Source: JAJFUE01 sp039683515
GTDB lineage: Bacteria; Sumerlaeota; Sumerlaeia; MVZB01
Assembly (NCBI GenBank): GCA_039683515.1
Contig: JBDKRG010000038.1
Location: 7,756 to 71,755, forward strand
Length of the DNA stretch: 64,000 nt
Reading direction: 5' to 3'
Made by a program: the position numbers and the translations under genes
Shown here: positions 32,658-40,140 of the stretch, piece after piece
Layout: the number at the start of each line of letters is the position of its first letter
Position numbering within the stretch: the stretch's first letter is position 1
The notes under the pieces: generated by a model
Databases searched by the model: none
Seen by the model: the letters and a program-made list of their open reading frames with translations, nothing else
What the model was told of the DNA's origin: nothing

Positions 32658-34120
32658 AAACGACGCGCCTCGGCCTCATGGCGGTCGTGCTGACCGGCCT
32701 CTGCGTGAACCTCGCCGCCGCCTACACCCACTACGGCACGAGCGTGACCGCCAACGGCGGCCTCCTTTACTGGCCCAGCGGCTCCATGACCTACCGGGTC
32801 AACTCGCAGGCGGCGTCCCAGTTCAACATCGTTCAGCCCGGCAATGTAAGCAGCGTCATCGACCAGGCTTTCGGGATTTGGGAGTCCGGCTGCGGATTCA
32901 ATTTCACGCGCGGCTCGCAGACGAGCGTCACGAACGCCGGCTACGACGCGATCAACCTCGTCACCTTCGCCGACACCGCCGCCAACCGCTCCGCGCTGGG
33001 CGGGATCGCCTGCCGCACGATCCTCACGTTCAACTCCAGCAACGTCATCTTCGACGCCGATATCCTGTTCCACCCCGATCTGACCATCACGACCGTCAGC
33101 AGCTCGACCGACGTGCGCCAACCCAACGCGCACCCCCTGCTGCCGATGATGCTCGGGCAGGCGGGCCATTGCATCGCGGTCATGTCGAGCCCGATCCAGT
33201 CCGCCTCGATGATGCGCTATGTCGCCGGCCGCACGGCCAAGACCGAGGCCGGCCGGCTCGGCACGTTCCTGACGCGCGACGACCAGATCGCCGCCAACGT
33301 CGCCTCCGCCAAAACCGGGTTCTTTACCGGCACCGGCACGATCTCCGGCTACGTCACCCTCGGCGGCGCAAAGGTCTACGGCGCGCATGTCGTCGCCGTC
33401 GACGCCGCCACCGGCATCGTGGCCGCGGGCAACGTCTCGCTCGGATCCAACCAGGGAACCAAATTCGGCTACTATCGGATCAAGGGCCTGCCGGCCGGCG
33501 CCTACAAGCTCTACGCCGAGCCCGTCGATGCACCCTACGCGTCGGACAACTGGGAAGGCATCCCGTCGTGGGGCGATTACTGGGGTGGCGATTTTACCGG
33601 CGGCTACCGGACGACGTTCCAGGGCGGCAACGCCGCGCCGGCGAGCGTGCAGGTCGCGGCCGGCGGCACGACGGCCGTCAACCTGGCGGTGAGCTCGGGC
33701 AGCCACTCGATCCTGCCGATCTACAACGCGCTCGTCCCAGCCGGGATCTCGCCCGCGCAGGCCGAAACCGGCAGCGTGCTTTACCAGACGTTGAACGTCC
33801 ACACGCCGATCGTGCTCAAGCCCGGCGAGCGCCGCACGGTCGCGGTCAACGGCGTGGGGCTCATCGGGACGACGATTTCCTGTTCGGATCCGGCGATGAC
33901 GGTCGACGTCTCCGGCCTGCGCACGGGCGTCCTGGGCGACGACACCGAATACCTGATCTTCCAGCTCGCCGTCCCGGCGACCAGCGCCGAAGGCCCGCGC
34001 AACCTGATCTTCAAGTCCGGCGCCGAGACGGCCGTGATGACCGGCGCGATCTACATCGACCCGCAAAAGCCCTTCATCCGCCGCAACAGCGCCGACAGGA
34101 CGTGGCGCCTGATGGAGTAG
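32654..34120 (+). CDS. Secreted matrixin-like protein with lost zinc site
   Basis: 488 residues from GTG 32654, overlapping the previous stop as GTGA. Signal peptide KTTRLGLMAVVLTGLCVNLA to AAA. Residues 30-205 follow the M10/matrixin layout (YWPSGSMTYRVN ... VIDQAFGIWESGCGFNFTRG ... NLVTFAD ... ADILFHPD), but the site for HExxHxxGxxH reads GQAGHCIAVMSS at about 172-183: only the second histidine is kept. Residues 220-345 include a carboxypeptidase-regulatory-like beta domain (GTISGYVTLGGAKVYGAHVV). The end (ILPIYNALVPAGISPAQAET ... MTVDVSGL) is another beta domain. Probably a non-catalytic adhesin or binding protein. Confidence 0.8.
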   Translation: MKTTRLGLMAVVLTGLCVNLAAAYTHYGTSVTANGGLLYWPSGSMTYRVNSQAASQFNIVQPGNVSSVIDQAFGIWESGCGFNFTRGSQTSVTNAGYDAINLVTFADTAANRSALGGIACRTILTFNSSNVIFDADILFHPDLTITTVSSSTDVRQPNAHPLLPMMLGQAGHCIAVMSSPIQSASMMRYVAGRTAKTEAGRLGTFLTRDDQIAANVASAKTGFFTGTGTISGYVTLGGAKVYGAHVVAVDAATGIVAAGNVSLGSNQGTKFGYYRIKGLPAGAYKLYAEPVDAPYASDNWEGIPSWGDYWGGDFTGGYRTTFQGGNAAPASVQVAAGGTTAVNLAVSSGSHSILPIYNALVPAGISPAQAETGSVLYQTLNVHTPIVLKPGERRTVAVNGVGLIGTTISCSDPAMTVDVSGLRTGVLGDDTEYLIFQLAVPATSAEGPRNLIFKSGAETAVMTGAIYIDPQKPFIRRNSADRTWRLME

Positions 34121-34165
34121 GCCGCAGTGGCGTCGACGTCAACGTGATGGGTTTCTTCTCTTTCC

Positions 34166-34206
34166 CCTTGGGTCCCTTGGGTCCTTTTGGTCCTTTGGGT
34201 CCTTTT
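34166..34206. repeat. GGGTCC tandem run after the matrixin-like gene
   Basis: About five 8-9 bp units of the type TTGGGTCC. A related run with GGACC units lies at 63556-63585. Confidence 0.7.
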
Positions 34207-34234
34207 CCAAACCCATCCCAAGCAGCTGGTCAGC

Positions 34235-36046
34235 CTACTCATCGACCCGAACGAGAAGCCCGTGGATCGGCACGCCCGTCCGGCTTTGCGTCGTCAGCGT
34301 GATCTGCATGCGTTCGGTTGTGCCGCTGGTCGCGCATTGAACCAGCTCCGGGCGCGGTCCGAGCACGGTGACGCGCGGCCTGCCGGGGAGCCGCTCCAGC
34401 ACGATCCCCGCCGGGTGCGTCGCGTTGATCCCGGCCACGAGCCGCCCGCCGTCCAGGTACGCGCACGTGTGGCCGAACGCGTCCAGGCAATGCGCCGGGA
34501 TGGTCAGGGTGTCGCCGCTCCGCCCGTATCCGAGCCTGGCGCTCGTCTTCCGGAAGAAGACGATCCCGACGTATTGCGGCGGGTACGCGGTCAGCACCGG
34601 CATCCGCGCGTAATCGCGCTTGAACGCCGGCTCCGCCGCGAACCCCTCCTTGTAGCGGTACATCGGGTCGGAGCCGGCCGTGAACACGATGATGTCCGGA
34701 GCGCGGCGCAGGATGTAGCCGGCGTCGCCCAGCTCGTGGCCGAGCATCCCCCCGCCGACGTCCGCGGGTTTGTGGCGCGCCAGGTATTGGTCGTTGAGCC
34801 CGAGCATGTCCACGCTCGGGAACCCCGTCCAGTACGGCAGGCTGCCGGCCGCCGTGACCGCAAGCAGCGGCCGATTCGCCCCGAACGCGTCCCTGAGCGT
34901 CAGCGCCAGCGATCGCCCCTGCCATTCCCACAGCTCATGCCTCGCCCGCGCGTTCTCCGCGAACAAAAACTGCACCGGGAAAACGGCCGCCGATGCGACG
35001 ATCAGCGCCGCGGCCACGGCCCTCCGCCTCCCCCCGGCCGTCAACGCCCCCACCCCCTCGATCAACGCGAACGTCAGGATCACGGCGAGGGGAACGACAT
35101 GGCGGTACGCGGGCATGACGTCGCCGCCCATCGCGACGACGTAGCCCGTCCAGAGCGCGAACATCGCGGCCAGCGGCGCCATGCGCCCGCGCGTCTGCCT
35201 GCGGGCGACGCCGGCGGCCATCAACCCGATCGCGACCAGCGCCGCCGGCATCAGCGACAGCAGCCCCATGCCCGCGTATTCAAGCCCGCCCGCCAGGTGG
35301 CGCGCCGACGGCGTGACCTTGACCCGCGCCGTGTTGGGGATCCATTCGCCGTAATAAGAAAGCCGGAACAGAAGCTGGCCGCCGTAGCATGCGACGGGGA
35401 TCGACGCCAGCGCGAGCGCAACGGCCCAGAACTTCCGCCGCCGCGGCGAGAGCCCCGCCAGCGCCGGCGATGCGACGGCCGCGGCCGTGAACAGCGGCCC
35501 GTCGGGGCGCGTCAGGCACAGGATCCCAAGAAAGAGCGACGCCGCCACGAGCGCCGGGCGATTCTCGTAATCCGCCCCCGCCGCCCGCAGCAGGAAGAAG
35601 ATCGCCCCCGCCAGCGCCGCCGCGACCAGCGGCTGCTCGAGCCCGCCGATCGCCCACGCGGCCACCGGCGCGGCGCTCACGAAGAAAACCGCCCCGGCCG
35701 CGAACGCGAGCCTCGACGCGCTTCTTTTGGCCGCGAACACAATCACCACCGCCATGCAACCCACGCCCAGCAGCCGCGCCGCGACGATCAAATCCATCCC
35801 GCACCGGCCGAGCCCGGCGACGAGCAGGACCCACATCAGGTTGGAATAGCCCTCGACCCGCGGCCCGTCGGTCCAGGTGAGGCCGAAACCATGGATCAGC
35901 CGGTCGGCATAGCGCAGCGAGATCAGCGCGTCGTCGGCCAGGAACGGCATGTAGCAGCGGGCATGCGCGACGAGGATGCCGATGAACGCGAAAACCAGCC
36001 CCATTCCGAGCCATTGATTGTCCGGCAAGTTCGTCGGCGGCCTCAC
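34235..36046 (-). CDS. GT-C type membrane glycosyltransferase (mannosyl-/arabinosyltransferase-like)
   Basis: 603 residues from GTG 36046 with GAGGAG six bases upstream; the longer frame upstream translates the 55-bp repeat and is rejected. First helix LGMGLVFAFIGILVAHARCY, then the catalytic-type loop ADDALISLRYADRLIHGFGL with its DD pair, followed by about nine to ten helices up to residue 400 and a soluble C-terminal domain (SVDMLGLNDQYLARHKP ... RYKEGFAAEPAFKRDY). This is the layout of polyprenol-phosphate-sugar-dependent GT-C enzymes. It converges with the matrixin-like gene and shares its upstream element with the GT2 gene. Confidence 0.85.
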   Translation of the reverse strand: MRPPTNLPDNQWLGMGLVFAFIGILVAHARCYMPFLADDALISLRYADRLIHGFGLTWTDGPRVEGYSNLMWVLLVAGLGRCGMDLIVAARLLGVGCMAVVIVFAAKRSASRLAFAAGAVFFVSAAPVAAWAIGGLEQPLVAAALAGAIFFLLRAAGADYENRPALVAASLFLGILCLTRPDGPLFTAAAVASPALAGLSPRRRKFWAVALALASIPVACYGGQLLFRLSYYGEWIPNTARVKVTPSARHLAGGLEYAGMGLLSLMPAALVAIGLMAAGVARRQTRGRMAPLAAMFALWTGYVVAMGGDVMPAYRHVVPLAVILTFALIEGVGALTAGGRRRAVAAALIVASAAVFPVQFLFAENARARHELWEWQGRSLALTLRDAFGANRPLLAVTAAGSLPYWTGFPSVDMLGLNDQYLARHKPADVGGGMLGHELGDAGYILRRAPDIIVFTAGSDPMYRYKEGFAAEPAFKRDYARMPVLTAYPPQYVGIVFFRKTSARLGYGRSGDTLTIPAHCLDAFGHTCAYLDGGRLVAGINATHPAGIVLERLPGRPRVTVLGPRPELVQCATSGTTERMQITLTTQSRTGVPIHGLLVRVDE

Positions 36047-36065
36047 ATCGAACTCCTCGCGCAAC

Positions 36066-36120
36066 GCAAATCTGGGCCGATTGTGATCCGCCGGAGCCGG
36101 TCGCCACAAGCGAAATGGCA
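36066..36120 (-). promoter_or_regulatory. 55-bp repeated element, copy 2 (promoter-like) upstream of the GT-C gene
   Basis: Minus strand: TTGTGG (36104-36109), 18 bases, CACAAT (36080-36085), then CGGCCCAGATTTGC; 20 bases before the GTG start. A start site near 36073 would give a 27-base leader containing GAGGAG. Confidence 0.6.
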
Positions 36121-36224
36121 CTTCGGCTCTTTGGTTTTGGGTTTGAGCTTTGCGCCCACGGTCTCTTTGCGGCATGCCGATCGGCCGATTCATGGATTGA
36201 ACCGAACGTGGACTCCCCACGCGG

Positions 36225-37070
36225 CTATTTTCGCGAAGGCCGTTGATACCGCAACATCAACACGCACGTTTGTTTACGAAGGTAATCCCACGATCCGGAG
36301 TACTCATACATATTGCCGTCGCGATGACTATGCTCTTCGGGCGTTTCGTAATCGGGGTGCTCGATTCTGAAGTATGGCACTTTGGCTTTATCCGTCGGAC
36401 TGTACTGCACTTGATCCGTCACGTGATCGAAGTGCCAGCGCCCATCATGATCGCTGGTTGTAAACACACCGTGCATATAAGGTCTCATGACAAAAGCTGC
36501 CGTCGGGAACGAACCCCTTCCGGCGCTGATCCTGATCACCGCGCCGGAAACAGGCTGCCCCTGCTCATTGATGATCCGCCCCCCGATCGCGAACCCCTTT
36601 TGCATGCGTATTGTGTAACTTGCCGGCAATTTGTCGATACGCCCCTGCAACGCCGTTTGCGCTTCCCAGGCCGTGCTGTATTTGTAATGCCGATCTTTTG
36701 ATGGAAGGGACCCCGCAATCATCTTGAGCCTTTCGACGCAAAACCAATCGACCAGGATCGGCACGTACCGCGGATCACGGATGGTCAGGTGGATGAATTG
36801 CGGCTCATGAGGCAGCTTGATTTTGAACGTGCCGTCCTGATTGGTCGTTGCGGTCGTCAAGGGGCACAGACGCGGTGGTTCTCCGGGCTTTCGCTTCTCG
36901 AGGCTGAGATATTGTTCGACTTTCAGCCCCGCCAGCGCCTTGCCATCCGGATCGAGCACCTTCACAACCATCTCGCCGGGATACTGCAGCGGCGTCCACG
37001 TGTTCTCTTCCGCCCGCACGTGCCCCGCCAGTACGGCCAGCAATAAGATTTGGCAGGCCACCCTCATCAC
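36225..37070 (-). CDS. Secreted protein with carboxypeptidase-regulatory-like beta domains
   Basis: 281 residues from ATG 37070. Signal peptide MRVACQILLLAVLAGHVRA. Two stretches show the GKxLxGxxV beta-sandwich pattern of TonB-plug/carboxypeptidase regulatory folds: residues 30-110 (MVVKVLDPDGKALAGLKVEQ ... TTNQDGTFKIKLP) and 155-225 (FAIGGRIINEQGQPVSGAVI ... TTSDHDGRWHFDHV). No catalytic motif. Lower GC than neighbours. A copy of the 55-bp promoter-like element lies 222 bases upstream. Confidence 0.78.
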   Translation of the reverse strand: MMRVACQILLLAVLAGHVRAEENTWTPLQYPGEMVVKVLDPDGKALAGLKVEQYLSLEKRKPGEPPRLCPLTTATTNQDGTFKIKLPHEPQFIHLTIRDPRYVPILVDWFCVERLKMIAGSLPSKDRHYKYSTAWEAQTALQGRIDKLPASYTIRMQKGFAIGGRIINEQGQPVSGAVIRISAGRGSFPTAAFVMRPYMHGVFTTSDHDGRWHFDHVTDQVQYSPTDKAKVPYFRIEHPDYETPEEHSHRDGNMYEYSGSWDYLRKQTCVLMLRYQRPSRK

Positions 37071-37291
37071 ATGCCCCTTCCATTGCGATCTTGGTTATCC
37101 TCCCCCCCTGAAAGTAGACGTTTTCCCTGGATGGATCGTGACAAAGAAAATCGACACACCTTCATCACAACGCGGCGTGGAACCGCCCCGGCCGTGCATT
37201 CAAAACAAAAAAAGGCCGGCGACGACGCCGACCAGTCCCAGTCCGATCCATTGATCCCGCGAGTTTCTCACGCCCGGCTCCGTGCAAAGGG

Positions 37292-37346
37292 CAAAGCTGG
37301 GCCGGTTGTGATCCGCCCACGCCGCTCACCGCAAGCGAAATGGGCA
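37292..37346 (-). promoter_or_regulatory. 55-bp repeated element, copy 3 (promoter-like)
   Basis: Minus strand: TTGCGG (37329-37334), 18 bases, CACAAC (37305-37310), then CGGCCCAGCTTTGC. It is 222 bases before the secreted-protein gene at 36225-37070. Confidence 0.55.
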
Positions 37347-37408
37347 TGAATTCCCGTTGAGAAAAACAAAATTCCGGCCCGCGCGGGCCGGAAAGTCATG
37401 TTCCAAGC

Positions 37409-37470
37409 AACCGTGCGGATTTCGGATTTAAATTCCGCAATCCGCAATCCGCAATCCGAAATCCGCAATC
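37409..37470. repeat. GCAATCC heptad satellite abutting the pilT stop
   Basis: Units GCAATCC, GCAATCC, GAAATCC, GCAATCG run into the minus-strand TAG of pilT with one base between. The left part is an inverted degenerate copy (GGATTTCGGATTTAAATTCC). Confidence 0.85.
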
Positions 37471-37471
37471 G

Positions 37472-38629
37472 CTACATTCCCAGCTGCCGCCGCAGCTCCT
37501 CGGGCTTGTTGCAGGCCAGCAGCGCCGTTTCGCGCGTGATCCGGTCGCCGCGCAGCAGGTCCATGATCGAGCGGTCCATCGTGACCATGTTCCACTTGCC
37601 GCCCGACTCGATCGTCCCCTGGATCATGTGCGTGTTCCCCTCGCGCACCTGGTTGCGGATGGCGTCGGTGGCGATCATCACCTCGTAGGCGATCTCGCGG
37701 CCGCGCCGCGTCGAGGGCAGAAGCTTCTGGCAGATGACGCCCTCGATGACGCCCGCGAGCTGGATGCGGACCTGTTCCTGCTGGTGCGGCGGGAAGACGT
37801 CGATGACGCGGTCCATCGTCGCCACCGCGCTGACCGTGTGCAGCGTCGAGAACACGAGGTGGCCCGTTTCGGCCGCCGTCAGGGCGGCGCTGATCGTGTC
37901 GAGGTCGCGCATCTCGCCGATCATCAGCACGTCCGGGTCCTGGCGCAGCGCGTACTTCAAGGCGTTCGCGAAACTGAACGTGTCCTCGTTGACTTCGCGC
38001 TGCTCGATGAGCGCGCGCTTGTGCGGGTGCAGGTATTCGATCGGGTCCTCGATCGTGATGATGTGGCAGTCGCGCTCGCGGTTGATGAGGTCGATCATCG
38101 ACGCCAGCGACGTCGACTTGCCCGACCCCGTCGGCCCCGTGATCAGCACGAACCCGTTAGGCCGCCGCGATAGATACTCCATGACGCGCGCCGGCAGGTT
38201 CAGCTCCTCGAACGAGCGGATCTTGGAGTCGATCATGCGGAACGCCGCCGCGACCGTCCCGCGCTGCAGGTGGATGTTCACGCGGAACCGGCCCATGTTC
38301 GAAATCGACAGCGAAAAGTCCAGTTCCTTGTTCTGCTCGAATTTCTGCTTCTGGACGTCGTTCAGGATGCCGTAAATCAGCCGCCGGCATTCGGGCGGGT
38401 TGAGCACCGCGCCCGACAGGTCCCGCAGCGCCCCGTTGATGCGCAGCACCGGCGGGCGCCCCACGGCCAGATGCAGGTCCGACGCCTTCTGCTCGATGCA
38501 GGCCTTGAGCAGGTCGGCCATTTCGTAGTGGTCCTGCGCAAACGGAACCTTCGACGGCCTCCCCATGGTCGGGTCGGTCGAGGAGCGGAAACTCCCGATG
38601 TCATCCATGACGTGCGCGTTCAGTGCCAT
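37472..38629 (-). CDS. pilT: Type IV pilus retraction ATPase PilT
   Basis: 385 residues, a hexameric secretion-type ATPase at the pilus base that drives pilus retraction and twitching. Landmarks: KASDLHLAVGRPPVLRINGA, Walker A GPTGSGKST (165-173), Asp box TIEDPIEYLHPHK, Walker B DPDVLMIGEMRDLDT, His box ETGHLVFSTLHT, and the PilT C-terminal AIRNQVREGNTHMI (variant of AIRNLIRE). A 36-residue N-terminal extension (MALNAHVMDDIGSF...) precedes the usual start. No other pilus gene is in the window. Confidence 0.95.
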   Translation of the reverse strand: MALNAHVMDDIGSFRSSTDPTMGRPSKVPFAQDHYEMADLLKACIEQKASDLHLAVGRPPVLRINGALRDLSGAVLNPPECRRLIYGILNDVQKQKFEQNKELDFSLSISNMGRFRVNIHLQRGTVAAAFRMIDSKIRSFEELNLPARVMEYLSRRPNGFVLITGPTGSGKSTSLASMIDLINRERDCHIITIEDPIEYLHPHKRALIEQREVNEDTFSFANALKYALRQDPDVLMIGEMRDLDTISAALTAAETGHLVFSTLHTVSAVATMDRVIDVFPPHQQEQVRIQLAGVIEGVICQKLLPSTRRGREIAYEVMIATDAIRNQVREGNTHMIQGTIESGGKWNMVTMDRSIMDLLRGDRITRETALLACNKPEELRRQLGM

Positions 38630-38737
38630 GCGAACACCTCTCCCAAATAGGCGCAGCAGCCCGCAAGGGTGCGATCCGTGCCATCATCCTTATCGCCGCG
38701 CACGCCTGAAAAGTTGAGAGGGCGTCAAAAAAAGATC

Positions 38738-38827
38738 AATGATGAATGATGAGTGATGAATGATGAAAAACAAGGCGCCTGTTACGGACGAACATTCATC
38801 ATTCATCACTCATCATTCATCATTCCT
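38738..38827. repeat. Opposed ATTCATC heptad satellites
   Basis: ATGATGA heptads (38740-38768), a 30-base unique centre, then ATTCATC heptads (38793-38825) in inverse orientation, making a large hairpin. The right block supplies the last three codons and stop of the release-factor-like gene. Confidence 0.85.
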
Positions 38828-39157
38828 GATCGCTTTCCTCCGCATCTGCTTCTTGGCGGAGGTTTCCTTTTTGGTCTTCAGAATCCGCTCGCGCACGCCC
38901 CTGGGCATCTTGGTCGCCTTGCGCGGCCGGCGGCGCCGGTTGCGCTGGGCGATCTTTTCGCGTAGCCGCTCCAGCGCGATCTGCCGGTTGCGCCACTGCG
39001 TGCGCTCCTCCTGGCAGGTCACGACGATCCCCGTCGGCCGGTGCGTGAGCCGCACCGCCGTCTCCCTCCGGTTGACGTTTTGCCCGCCCGGCCCGCTCGA
39101 CCGGAATGTCTCCAGATCGCACTGGGCCATCAGTTCGTCGTCGCTCAGCATGACCAT
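38813..39157 (-). CDS. Peptidyl-tRNA hydrolase-type release-factor-like protein (GGQ domain)
   Basis: 114 residues from ATG 39157 with GGAG five bases upstream. Core: LSDDELMAQCDLETFRSSGPG then GGQNVNRRETAVRLTH, the class-I release-factor catalytic motif, followed by RPTGIVVTCQEERTQWRN. The basic C-terminus (NRRRRPRKATKMPRG ... KKQMRRKA) resembles that of ArfB/YaeJ, which enters the mRNA channel of stalled ribosomes. No codon-recognition domain. The last residues NDE and the stop come from heptad satellite DNA. Confidence 0.85.
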   Translation of the reverse strand: MVMLSDDELMAQCDLETFRSSGPGGQNVNRRETAVRLTHRPTGIVVTCQEERTQWRNRQIALERLREKIAQRNRRRRPRKATKMPRGVRERILKTKKETSAKKQMRRKAIRNDE

Positions 39158-39774
39158 CGCTCCTGTCCATAGCCTCGATCCAGTCCAGCCCATTGTCAAC
39201 CGCTATGGCTGGTTTGCGCATCTGGCCCCTTGGCGTGGTGTCCCGGAAATTCTTGGGAAATAGCCCGCTTGAGCGGGCTGAACCGGTTGCCACCGGCTTC
39301 AGCCGGATACTATGTTTAGCGTGTCGGTCATGCAGCAAAGCGCTGAAAGCGCGAAACAATATAGCCTGGGGCGGAGCGAAGCGCAGCCCCAGGTTGCGTG
39401 ACAGTAAAATTCGGAGCGCTGAAAGCGCGGGAGAAATTGGTTCCTCTCGCTCTTTCAGAGCTCCGGGTTATTGCGATTCTCGACCTGGGGCTGCGCTTCG
39501 CTCCACCCCAGGCTCTTGTCTCTTGCGCCTTCAGCGCAAAAAAAACAGATCAACCACGCTAAACGCATGCTCAGCCGGTGGTTCAAGGCTTTATATCAAA
39601 TTTTAGCCGGCTTTTCGTTCCGCGGCTTTAGCCATCAACAATTAAATGCTATTTCCGGGACACTGTAATAGCCCCATCCTTCCCATCGCCCCCCATCGCC
39701 GGAAATTTAGGCTTTTCCCCGATACCCCTCGGAGGACCCCTGAGGGATAATTGTCATCGGGAAAGGGGCGCCTC
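39158..39774. other. Intergenic region with palindromic modules upstream of hsp20-lon
   Basis: 617 bases without a supported gene. Contents: AGCCCGCTTGAGCGGGCT hairpin (39259-39276) with CCGGCTTCAGCCGG following, two opposed CCTGGGG modules, an AT-rich part (39590-39660), and a C-rich run (39675-39700). No CIRCE element or clear sigma-32 promoter is visible ahead of hsp20. Confidence 0.6.
39331..39545. repeat. Two opposed copies of the CCTGGGG palindromic module
   Basis: Copy one (39331-39397) has AGCGCTGAAAGCGCG and CCTGGGGC...GCCCCAGG; copy two (39481-39545) is the same in inverse orientation. Both match the module at 3837-3926, including the GGAGCGAAGCG core. Confidence 0.8.
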
Positions 39775-40140
39775 ATGAAACGCGACGAGCCGCTGATCCA
39801 CTCCTTCGCCATCCGTTCGAGCGGCTTCGGACGCACAAGCTGGCAACCCTCCGTCGACGTCTACTCCGGCCGCGACGGCTGGCTCGTCAAGTTCGACCTG
39901 GCCGGCGTCCGCCCCGAGGACATCCAGCTCCTCGTCAACGACCGCACGATGACCGTGACCGGCGTCCGCCGCGACTGGACGATCCTCGAGGAGCAGCGCG
40001 CCTGGTCGATGGAAATCGCCTACAACCGCTTCGAGCGCAGCGTCAGCCTCCCCTGCCGGCTCGAGGACCTCGCCATCCGCAGCGAATACCGCGACGGCAT
40101 GCTGCTCGTCATCATTTCACGCGAAAGGCCGCGCCCATGA
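39775..40140 (+). CDS. Small heat-shock protein (Hsp20/alpha-crystallin)
   Basis: 121 residues from ATG 39775 with GAAAGGGG upstream. The alpha-crystallin domain spans about 24-118: SWQPSVDVYSGRDGWLVKFD, LAGVRPEDIQLLVNDRTMTV, and the C-terminal block RSEYRDGMLLVIISRERP (family A-x-x-x-x-GVL). N- and C-terminal extensions are very short and the IxI motif is missing, which may limit oligomer size. Holds unfolding proteins for other chaperones. Its TGA overlaps the lon ATG, so holdase and protease are co-translated. Confidence 0.93.
   Translation: MKRDEPLIHSFAIRSSGFGRTSWQPSVDVYSGRDGWLVKFDLAGVRPEDIQLLVNDRTMTVTGVRRDWTILEEQRAWSMEIAYNRFERSVSLPCRLEDLAIRSEYRDGMLLVIISRERPRP

Larger units (their letters stand above)
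37071..37471. other. Intergenic region upstream of the secreted-protein gene
   Basis: 401 bases without a supported gene. It holds the third 55-bp element (37292-37346), a GGCCCGCGCGGGCC palindrome (37376-37389) and a GCAATCC/GAAATCC heptad satellite (37409-37470) that ends at the pilT stop. Nothing else is recognised. Confidence 0.6.

Noticed and set aside
38738..38827. Possible CRISPR array
   Set aside because: Units are 6-7 bp without unique spacers, and there are no cas genes. The same applies to the satellites at 24.6, 47.6, 56.8 and 63.7 kb.
39200..39774. CIRCE or sigma-32 control site before hsp20-lon
   Set aside because: No TTAGCACTC-N9-GAGTGCTAA palindrome and no CTTGAA/CCCCAT boxes at suitable spacing; the palindromes here belong to the CCTGGGG repeat module.
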